A stretch of DNA of 24,415 nt from Chrysochromulina tobinii (taxonomy: Eukaryota > Haptophyta > Prymnesiales > Chrysochromulinaceae). The stretch is taken from positions 1-24,415 of the forward strand of contig JWZX01001064.1 in the NCBI GenBank assembly GCA_001275005.1, written 5' to 3'. The notes beneath the pieces were generated by a model. That model worked only from the letters and a program-made list of their open reading frames with translations. It ran no database searches and was not told the origin of the DNA. Position 1 is the stretch's first letter. Each line of letters begins with the position of its first letter. Below, in pieces: positions 7,630-14,968 of this stretch. Both the position numbers and the translations under genes were made by a program.

Positions 7630-8991
7630 ATGGGCAGCGGAGCATCTTCTCTGGTTGCCACCCCGCTGGGGTACCGCGCGAACGTGCTCCTGCCGTCGCC
7701 GGCGGACGCCAAGTACCAGGTGTGCGTCGTCTAGTTCAAGGTGCCGGGCGCCAAGAACGGCGGCTCGGACAAGGGCCCCGATGGCAACCGCGTGGACTCG
7801 ATCCCGATCGCGAACAGCGTGATCAAGGCGGGCGGCGCGTGCGATCTCATCCTCTTCGATTCGGAGAAGAACAAGGACGACGTGAAAGAGTTCGAGGCGC
7901 TCACTGCGAAGTACGACGCCCTCATCGTGCGCATCAACCCGGGCCAGCTCTCGCAGGGCACCGCCGACGGCACGCAGAAGCGCTTCGATGACCTCATGAA
8001 CTCGTACATTGCGAAGGGCAAGCTCATCTGGTCGTCGCCCAAGATCCAGATGCAGATGGGCGCCAAGGACGCGCTCGTCAACATCGGCAAGCTCAACTGC
8101 GGCCTCATGGACACGTACGCGTACTACACTAATGACGAGTTCATCTCTGGCTTCAAGAAGACGTGCGCCTTCCAGCCGCGCGTGATCAAGCAGAACCGTG
8201 GCTCGGCGGGCGAGGGCATCTGGCTCTGCTGGCTCTGGGACAAGGCGAAAAACGAGAAGATCGAGATCTACCCCTCGGCTGCGCTCGGCGACAAGTCCCT
8301 CGGCGACGACGACTACGTCAAGCTCATGGAGATGAACGACAACCACGTCGAGTACCACACCGTCAAGGAGTTCACCGTCTTCTGCATCGATGGTCCGACT
8401 GGCGCGGGCGCGGGCGAGTGGAAGTCGACCTTCCCGGGCCAGTACCTCAAGGGCGGCAAGGAGGTTGGCGGCCAGCTCGTCGACCAGCGCCTGCTCCCGC
8501 GCATCGACGAGGGCGAGGTGCGCATCCTGATGGCGGGCGACACGTGCCAGATGGCCATCCACAAGAAGCCGATTGGCGGCGGCCTCTCGGCCGTCGGCGG
8601 CATGTCCGACTACACGTACTACAAGCCGACCGACGCCAAGTACAAGGGGCTCGTGCAGAAGCTCTACGCGGACATCCCGCTCCTCCTGCCGTCGCTCCAC
8701 CTCGGCGACGAGCCGCTGCCGCTGATCTGGACTTGCGACTACATCCCCAAGAACCCCGACAACTGGCCGAAGGGCCCGTACGACCGCTCGTGCCCTGACG
8801 ATCAGACCGAGTACACCGTGGGCGAGTTCAACTGCTCGTGCGTCGGCATCTCCAAGTTCCAGGCCGTGTGCGGCGGCGAGAAGACGCTCGCGGACGTGCC
8901 CGACGAGGACTACTTCGACGCGTGCGCTCTGACCGACCTCATGGGCATCAAAGCCATCGAGATGATCAAGGCCAAGAAGGGCCACGCTTGA
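7630..8991 (+). CDS. ATP-grasp-like protein (possibly Cj0069/DUF6815-type), interrupted by an in-frame TAG
   Basis: The main frame gives a strongly protein-like product with no low complexity, the most conserved-looking coding sequence in the window. Features include GGSDKGPDGNRVDSIPIAN near the start, an ATP-grasp-like lysine segment RVIKQNRGSAGEGIWL (about residue 184), and LVDQRLLPRIDEGEVRILMA followed by GDTCQMAIHKKPIGGGLSAV. This resembles glutathione-synthetase-fold ATP-grasp proteins. I recall similar bacterial proteins under the name Cj0069, but that is from memory. The natural start is the ATG at 7630 (MGSGASSLVATPLGYRANVL; MGxxxS is a myristoylation-like start). The same frame reads VCVV, then TAG at 7732-7734, then FKVPGAKNGG. 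The next in-frame ATG is at 7996 and would lose 85 good residues. The stop is therefore a sequencing error, a disabling mutation, a recoded codon or a splice feature. No substrate is inferred. Confidence 0.8.
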
Positions 8992-9798
8992 GTCTCGCTT
9001 GAGCGTCACAGACGCAGTGAGCGGGCAGCCTTGCCATCGACACAGGGAGCGAGGCAAAAGGTGCACGAGGGGGGACGCCCGATCATACTTGCATCGCTCT
9101 TCTGAGGGGGGAGTAAGGGGGGGAGGGGCAAAATCACCAATCGGGGCGTGGCCGCCCCCCGTCGAGCGGGGGCGCAGGGCGTAGGCGAGAGCGCAGAGGG
9201 GCGAACAGGAATAATTAATGCGCGGGTTGTCGCGGCCGTCAGTGGGGCGGGGGGGCGGAGGATCATCATGGGTGGCGCATGGGCTCGACGCTATGAACGT
9301 TGTCGATGCCCCATACATTTGCCAAGCTGCATTCACTGATTCGGTTGCGGCCGTTGCACCGCCGTTTATTGATAAATTATTATACACTCCACCGTTTTGT
9401 GTTATTCTGTTAAGAAACGGCGTTTCTTATTCACTTATTTCCTAGATTCCTACTACTAAGTATGCATTGCCCGTTCTGAGGTTATGCTTATGGCGAGCGG
9501 GGCCGTGGGCCTGGATGGCCGGCAGCGAGGTGCGGGCGGGCCGAACACGACTGTCTCGTGTCTCTTCCGCTAGGGGATTCGCATTTCGCAAGTGGGGAAT
9601 CGATGGACGGAATCAGTAAGGACCTATAAGAAGGACCTATAAGAAGGCGTCCTAACAAAGTAGTAAGTAGGACCCTGCAAGCCGGCGGTTCTTCGTCTTG
9701 CACGTGTAACGGGCGGCCTTGCTCCTATGGGGACCACGTGACGCGGGAAGATTCGTTTGTACTCCCAGGGTGGATCCTTCATCTACCATGGTACTCCA
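8992..9798. other. Intergenic region with G-rich tract, hairpin and short repeat
   Basis: No convincing gene. It holds G-runs at 9069-9146 that could form a G-quadruplex on the plus strand, a 7-bp GC hairpin at 9153-9174, an AT-rich patch at 9360-9470, and two 13-bp repeats AAGGACCTATAAG near 9618-9643. A missing 5' exon of the following gene could lie here; I could not identify one. Confidence 0.5.
9153..9174. other. GC-rich hairpin
   Basis: CGCCCCC pairs with GGGGGCG across an 8-base loop, about 160 bases after the ATP-grasp stop and just after a G-rich tract. It may affect 3'-end formation. Role unproven. Confidence 0.4.
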
Positions 9799-10656
9799 AT
9801 GGCCTCCGTGGGTGCGGAGTGCGGCGTCTGCCTGCGCCCGTTCTCGGTCCATCAGGGTCAACCGTGTCCGAGCGAGCAGGCCATCGCGGCGCTGGCTAGT
9901 TGCGACGCCACCCACCAAGTCCACGAGCTTTGCGAGGCTGACGGAGAATGTGGCACCTCGAGGACCTTGAACAACTGCGGCAGCCACGACGTCTACGAGC
10001 GCTGCCTGGTCCCGGGGCTGCGCCAACCACCGTGGTCGCCACCCCGGCCGCCCGCTCAGCCCCCGAACCCAGCGTTCCCTCCCTCGCCGCCCCGGCCGCC
10101 GTTTACGCCGCTGCAGCCGTGCGAGCCGGGCGTGTGTGTGGCCGGCATTGAATGTGGCATGTGCTTGCGCCGCCTCGGGTCGAACGCGGACGATCAGCCT
10201 TGCCCGGATGAAGGCAAGGTCGCTGCGCTGCCGATGTGTCTCACGGGTATGCGCCTCTCCGCCGAGTGCGAGGGAGACGGCGAGTGCGGAACCGACCGGA
10301 CGCTGAACAACTGTTTGTGGCACGACATCTACGTGCGCGAGGCATGCATCCCGCCTGCACCACTAACCCTAACCCTAGCCCCTAGCCAACCCGGGCCTAA
10401 CGGCGGAGTCATCGCCGTCGTCGTGCTCGGCCTCCTCTCCCTCGCCCTCGCCCTCGCCGCATACTGCTGGGTGCGGCGGCGCAGCGCGTCCGGACGGCGC
10501 AAGTCGTTTAAAAACATGCTGGGCGCCCCCTTCTCGGCTGGGGTCACGGTCAATACCGAGTCGACGTTTCAAGTGCACGTGGCATCTCCGCTCTCGGGCA
10601 TGCCACGTGGCATGCCCGCCGAGGTTAGGCGCGTAGGTGGCGAAGACGGGCTCTGA
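9799..10656 (+). CDS. Single-pass membrane protein with two eight-cysteine repeats, 5' end probably incomplete
   Basis: The first ATG in frame is at 9799 (MASVGAECGVCLRPF), giving 285 residues; the frame is open back to a stop at 9739. Two homologous modules are visible. The first spans about residues 5-72, with CEADGECGTSRTLNNC. The second spans about 113-182, with CEGDGECGTDRTLNNC. Each has eight cysteines in the order GxECGxCLR, QPCP, AALxxC, CExDGECG, NNC, C. A Pro-rich linker joins them (PPWSPPRPPAQPP). After the second module comes one membrane helix (GVIAVVVLGLLSLALALAAY), a basic stop-transfer (WVRRRSASGRRK) and a short cytoplasmic tail. The cysteines imply an extracellular or luminal side, yet no signal peptide precedes them, so an upstream exon is likely (a CAG acceptor candidate ends at 9768). 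The module matches no family I can name. Confidence 0.7.
   Translation: MASVGAECGVCLRPFSVHQGQPCPSEQAIAALASCDATHQVHELCEADGECGTSRTLNNCGSHDVYERCLVPGLRQPPWSPPRPPAQPPNPAFPPSPPRPPFTPLQPCEPGVCVAGIECGMCLRRLGSNADDQPCPDEGKVAALPMCLTGMRLSAECEGDGECGTDRTLNNCLWHDIYVREACIPPAPLTLTLAPSQPGPNGGVIAVVVLGLLSLALALAAYCWVRRRSASGRRKSFKNMLGAPFSAGVTVNTESTFQVHVASPLSGMPRGMPAEVRRVGGEDGL
10364..10378 (+). repeat. Short telomere-like CCCTAA run inside the coding sequence
   Basis: TAACCCTAACCCTAG, about two and a half units, coding part of LTLTLAP just before the membrane helix. Short enough to be chance. Confidence 0.6.
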
Positions 10657-11132
10657 GCGCCGTAGTGAGCGACGTGGCCGTGTGTGCGTCGATTCACTCG
10701 CCCTCGAGCTCATCGACATCCCAATCGAGCGGAAGACGGGGAGCCAGTCCGTGTATTTGTACATGGACCACCCGTTGCCGTGACAGTGGACCCTGAGGGT
10801 TTTGTCGATTGTGGGTTGAGCGGGGACCAGTGGGGAGGGATTAGGGAGGGACAAAGGCGAAAGCTCCGACCCCGGTGGTAGGTGCCGTCTAGATCGGGTC
10901 CATGCACCTCCATCGAATGGTCGGGTCGCGTCGCGGGGGCGGTGAGACGGGTGAGAGACACACAGGCAAGAGACGAGAGATAGCGTAAAGTGAAATGTAC
11001 AAAAGGACCGCGGACATCATGACATACGTGATCGGATCCCGCGTCTAACGCTTCCACGCTTCCAGGGTGACCCCGTTACCTGATACCTCGGGCCTCTACA
11101 ACTGTGGCTCTCGTCTCGTTCGCTGCTTCGCT
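10657..11132. other. Intergenic region between convergent genes
   Basis: About 475 bases that must contain the 3' ends of the cysteine-repeat gene and the minus-strand isomerase gene. No convincing ORF, repeat array or RNA gene is seen. Confidence 0.5.
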
Positions 11133-12522
11133 CTAGACGACAATCCCGCGCCGGCCCACATCGGCGTGCCAGCGCTCGAACCGTTCGGCCAGCCGCGTGC
11201 GCGCGCGCTCGAGCGTCGTCTCGAGCGCAACGCCGGCCACCGGCTCGAGCCGCATATCGACCGGCGTGTAGCCGCGGTACTCGCCCCCGGTCGAGAGCTC
11301 GAGTGGCCCATACTCGACCGTTGCGCTCAGGCGCGTGTCACGGGCCGAGATTGACGAACGTTCACGAGCATCCCAGACGATCTCCCACCATTCGTAGAAG
11401 CGCTCGGCCTGATGAGTGAGGCAATCAGGTGCACTCAGACCACTCTCAGAGGTCATCAAGTGCAATCAGGTGCACTCAGACCACTCTCAGAGGTCATCAA
11501 GTGCAATCAGGTGCACTCAGACGCACTCAGACGCACTTAGAACTCATCATCAGACGCACTCGGGGAGGCCCTCAGAGCTCTTCAACGTACCGCTTGAGCG
11601 ACCGCCGCGTGCTCGACGTCGGCGACCTGCGGCGACTGCGCCGTACCGATGCGAGCATGCACGTGGTCAACGGCGGGCGCGATCGTGCTCGTGAGCAGGC
11701 GGTGCTCTTCGGCGCTGTCGAGGAGCCGCTCGCACTTGACTACCCAGTGCGAGAAGTCGGACGTCAGGCGGAGCGATGGCACTTTGGCGAGCAGGCGCGC
11801 CGTCGCAAACGGGCAGCAGAGATACCTGACGAGGGACCCAATCAGAAGTCATCAAGTGACAATCAAGTGTGCAATCACATGCAATCAGCAGAGATACCTG
11901 ACTACCTGACGAGGGACCCAATCAGAAGTCATCAAGTGTACAATCAAGTGTGCAATCACATGCAATCAGCAGAGATATACCTGACGAGGGACCCAATCAG
12001 AAGTCATCAAGTGTACAATCAAGTGTGCAATCACATGCAATCAGCAGATATATACCGGCCGCGGTGCGTCTCGTGCGACACGGCAGGCAGCACGTCGAGG
12101 GCGCGCACGTCCGCGACTGCTCGCTCGAAGTACTCGAGCGCCTCGCTCTCGCTCCATGCATCGCTGCCACTGTGGGCGTTCACACGGATCAACGGCGAGG
12201 AGCCCTGCGTCGACGAGGAGAGCTCGGCGATCTGGCGCAGCTGTGCCAGCAATGCGTCGCCGTGGCTCGCCACAGTCCTCGCCGCGTCAAATGGTCCCTC
12301 GTAGTTGGTCCACGAGCTGTATGCTGAAAGGATGAAACTCATGCCCTCGGATTGCGCCGCAGCCAGGCACTCGCGACGCTCCTCGTAGGTGCCGCCGATG
12401 TCGTCGAGGCTGGCCTCGACGCCGTGCCAACCGCTCGTGCGGAGCGCGGCCATCGTGCGGCAACGGTCACCCGCGCGCAAGTTGGCCAGGCCCCACGCCG
12501 AGCGGAGCTGCAGCAGCCGCAT
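11133..12522 (-). CDS. Sugar isomerase/epimerase-like TIM-barrel protein, three exons
   Basis: Exons on the minus strand are 12522-12056, 11825-11591 and 11408-11133. Joined, they stay in frame through phases 2 and 0 and give 325 residues. Exon 1 starts MRLLQLRSAWGLANLRAGDR, then LRTSGWHGVEASLDDIGG, and ends VSHETHRGR. Exon 2 continues FATARLLAKVPSLRLTSDFS then HWVVKCERLL. Exon 3 begins AERFYEWWEIVWDARER. The motif order GWHGVEAS, SHETHRGR, LTSDFSHWVV and DHVHARIG is that of xylose-isomerase-like (AP endonuclease 2 family) TIM barrels, whose metal ligands are the Glu, Asp and His residues at strand ends; these are present. It is probably a soluble sugar or sugar-phosphate isomerase/epimerase; the substrate is unknown. 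Both introns are tandem-repeat built. Its start lies 103 bp from the likely permease start, divergent. Confidence 0.85.
11409..11590 (-). other. Intron 2 of the isomerase gene (182 bp, repeat-built)
   Basis: Donor GCG|GTACGT, acceptor CTCACTCATCAG|GCC. The interior is 41-bp tandem repeats (two full copies plus a partial) whose sense strand reads CTGATTGCACTTGATGACC. Skipping it restores the frame (phase 0); reading through meets TGA six bases in. Its last 19 bases are TGATTGCCTCACTCATCAG, close to those of two other introns here. Confidence 0.85.
11826..12055 (-). other. Intron 1 of the isomerase gene (230 bp, three 75-80 bp units)
   Basis: Donor CCG|GTATAT, acceptor CCCTCGTCAG|GTAT. Three tandem units (plus-strand 11981-12055, 11906-11980, 11826-11905) each start with GTA and end with TCGTCAG, so each unit is itself a possible GT-AG intron. 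The intron start (GTATATATCTGCTG) resembles the start of exon 2 (GTATCTCTGCTG). Removal joins codon halves to give HRGRYLCCPFATARLL in frame. Confidence 0.85.
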
Positions 12523-12624
12523 GCGTCCGATTAGATGGCGAGAAGTGGTGGGGCGCGGTTTCCGACCATTTTCGGACGAAGTGGACGAAAGTGGGGCGGT
12601 GATTTTCGAACGTCCGTCTGCGGA
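12523..12624. promoter_or_regulatory. Very short divergent promoter region
   Basis: The isomerase start (12522) and the likely permease start (12625 or 12658) are 100-135 bp apart. It holds repeated TTTTCGGACGAAGTGG and GGACGAAAGTGGGGCGG segments that could be a shared control element. The in-frame ATG at 12535 would leave only 12 bp between genes, which argues against using it. Confidence 0.45.
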
Positions 12625-14350
12625 ATGAATGGCAGGATCTTCACAAGCTTGCTAGAAATGCGGCGAGTGCTGACTCCGTATGAGGCGAGCGAGGAGCTGC
12701 TGCTGCAGCAGAAGCCCGCCAAACGCGTGGCGCGCTGCGCGCCGAGCAATGCGCAGTGGTATGCGTTCGCCAACCTGCTCAAGACGATGATCGGCAGCGG
12801 GCTGCTCACGCTTCCGTGGGCGACTGCCCAATTCGGCCTGGTCCCATCGCTGCTCGGGCTGCTCTACCTGGCTTACCTGTCGCAGGCGGCGATCCGGCTG
12901 ACGGTGCGTTGCGTCGCCTTCTCGCCCCTCGAGCGCAAGACGCTCGTGGACGAGCTGCGCCACACGGGTAGCCTGCACAGCTCGCGGCGCCAGTCGCGCG
13001 CGACAGAGGCGTCGCGCGCGACGGACGACGAGGGGAGGCGCTCGCGCGTCTCCTTCCTTGCAGACGCGCTTCGTGACAAGCCCCGCGCCACAGTCGTCAA
13101 CGACGGGCACGGCGCCGGCTCGTGGCAGATCATCTCGACCCAGGCGTTTGGTGAGCCGGCGCGCGTGTTCACGATCGTGCTGCTGATGGCGGCGCAGGCG
13201 GGCGCGAGCGTGTCGTACTTTGACTTCGTGACGGCCGCGCTCGGTACCTACCTCGGCACGCCGCGCCTTGTCAACATCATCTCGGTCTGGGCGGTGCTGT
13301 GCGCGCTCTCACTGCTCAAGCAGCTCAAGAGCGTCGCGTGGCTTTCGGCGGCGGGGCTGCTGACTTACCTCTTCGTGCTGGCGCTGTTGGGTTACTTTGG
13401 TGCCGAGCAGATGGTCAGCGAGGGCGTGCTGCCGGCCTACCAACCGTCCGCCCTCGCCAAGCCTGCCGGGCTAGGCGCGTGGTTCGGACCGGCCATCTTT
13501 GCCTTCGAAGGGATGGGAACGGCCCTCTCGATTTATGAGGCGATGGAGGATGCGGACCCGCGCCCCTTCTTTTCTGTCGTCTCGTCGACATACCTGATCA
13601 GCTACGTGCTCTATGGAGGCGTGGGCGCGTTTGGGTACTTGGCGTGGCAGGGGGGCGTGTGCCCTGTCATCATCGACTGCTTCCCAACGTACAACACCAC
13701 CCCGGGCGCTGTGAACTCGGTCAACGCGGACCTGGCGATGGCGGCGCACGTGGCCCTCTCTATCATCCTCGGCCTCTCGTTTGTGTTGCAGGTGCACGTG
13801 TTGCCTCTGATTGCCTCAGAGAGGATTCCCTCTGATACCTTCTGATACCTTCTGATACCTTCTGATTGCCTCAGAAGGGGAGTACCGGCCTCTCGTTTGT
13901 GTTGCAGATGGCCATCAGAGGGCCATCAGAGGGCCATCAGAGCACACTCGCTGCTTGCCTAAGATTGCAACGCTGATGGCCCTCTCCATCAACCTTCGTC
14001 TCCTCCCCTGCTGCATGCAGATGACGCCCGTGTACCATGTGATCGAGGATCTTCTCCACCGGCGCAACACCGGCGTGCTACCGCACAGCTTATGGCCGTT
14101 GACACGCGCGCTCGTCGTCGGTGTGGTCGCCCTCGTCGGAGCCCTAGTTCCCGATATGGAAACGATGGTGAGCCTCACCGGTTCGATCGCGTTCTCAGCG
14201 ATCGGCTTCATCCTCCCTGGGGTCTTCTTTCTGCGCCTCCAGCCTGCAGCAGGCCCTCCCTCCTGGTCCGCTCAGCTCCCTAGGGAGGGGACGGCAGGGC
14301 TCCCCTCCCCCACTGGTCACCCCACTAGTCACCCCACTGGTCACCCGAGC

Positions 14351-14381
<31 letters not shown>

Positions 14382-14494
14382 CTAGCGGCTTCAGCGTGCG
14401 CCGGATGCGCCACTGGTGGGACCAGATTGTGGCGGTGCTGCTCATCATCACGGGCCTCATCGGCGGCACCCTCGGCGTCCTCTCCAACCTCTGA
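12625..14494 (+). CDS. Amino-acid permease of the AAAP (SLC36/38-like) family, two exons
   Basis: Exon 1 ends at 13791 and exon 2 is 14021-14494, in frame, phase 0. The start is taken as the ATG at 12625 (MNGRIFTSLLEMRRVL); 12658 is an alternative and 12535 is unlikely for lack of promoter space. The hallmark first helix is AFANLLKTMIGSGLLTLPWA, the substrate-binding unwound helix of AAAP carriers. About ten further hydrophobic helices follow, including IISVWAVLCALSLLKQL, GPAIFAFEGMGTALSIYEAM, and exon 2 helices LTRALVVGVVALVGALV and IAFSAIGFILPGVFFLRL. A charged loop with SRRQSRATEASRATDDEGRR follows helix 2. The last loop carries HPTSHPTGHPSG repeats and polyGly before the final helix. It probably moves amino acids with protons or sodium across plasma or vacuolar membranes. 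Substrate unknown. Confidence 0.85.
13792..14020 (+). other. Intron of the permease gene (229 bp), with copies of the exon end
   Basis: Donor TTGCAG|GTGCAC, acceptor GCATGCAG|ATGACG. Joining gives SFVLQ then MTPVYHVIEDLL, a normal permease helix junction. Inside are 11-bp CTTCTGATACC repeats, 13-bp GGCCATCAGAG units, an exact 21-bp copy of the exon 1 end (13887-13907), and a diverged copy (13976-14020). Splicing to the internal CAG at 13907 would hit a stop after about 22 codons. An AG at 13963 would be in frame and add about 19 residues. Confidence 0.75.
14320..14378 (+). repeat. 12-bp CCCACTGGTCAC repeats and polyGly run
   Basis: Three to four copies of a 12-bp unit coding GHPT/SHPT, followed by a GGC run coding about nine glycines, within a loop of the permease. 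Confidence 0.85.
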
Positions 14495-14968
14495 AGGTTC
14501 ATTCTGAAGGTGGGTGCGGCGACGGCGGACGAATGTGCGATGACGAATGTGATTCGACCGCTACTAATGAGCTACTAATGAGCTACTAATGAGCTACTAA
14601 TGACGAATGTGATTCGAACCCTACAGACTACACACCCCACCAGGTCTTCGCATCAGGTCTTCACTAGCCATGTCACAGCAGGTCTTCACATCACCTCTTG
14701 TACACTTATCACGATGGACTATGGACTGATGTGTGCTGTGCGCTGCGCGGCGCCACCGTCTATGTGCGGATCAGAATGAGTACACAATGTATAATTCCTG
14801 AAGCGTGGTCCGTGTACAGTGTCTGCACCGGCACGCGGCAGTGCTCTTATGACCGGAGCTTATCTAATCCTTGTATGCGCAGTGATACCGTACAAGGGCG
14901 ACCCAAGCCCTCTGCGATCGAGCTGAACAACCCAACCTGCACATGAGATCAGAGTCCTCATTCTATGA
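14495..14968. other. Intergenic region with 11-bp and 17-bp repeats
   Basis: No gene recognised. About four copies of CTACTAATGAG (14560-14602) lie between two copies of TGACGAATGTGATTCGA (starting about 14541 and 14600). Three CAGGTCTTC units follow at 14641-14690. It must contain the 3' ends of the convergent permease and glycosyltransferase genes. Confidence 0.6.

Noticed and set aside
7717-7734. A 15-base GT-AG intron removing the TAG in the ATP-grasp gene
   Set aside because: It keeps the frame, but 15 bases is far shorter than other introns here (95-230) and it would delete the hydrophobic VCVV strand. A single-base change is simpler. Kept only as a testable option.
7507-9387. A 626-residue open frame on the minus strand
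   Set aside because: It is antisense to the ATP-grasp gene, whose composition and motifs are clearly real. The minus frame is Leu/Val/Arg/Ala-skewed, as expected for the shadow of a GC-rich gene.
10364-10378. An interstitial telomere or chromosome-end signal
   Set aside because: Only about two and a half CCCTAA units, within a coding frame; too short to mean a telomere fusion.
11821-12055. A CRISPR-like look of repeated units with near-constant spacing
   Set aside because: The units are contiguous tandem copies without unique spacers, lie inside an intron of a eukaryotic gene and have no cas genes nearby.
14580-14640. A tRNA T-loop-like GGTTCGAATC on the minus strand
   Set aside because: The flanking bases do not pair as a T stem and no anticodon or D arm can be placed; it lies inside a tandem repeat.
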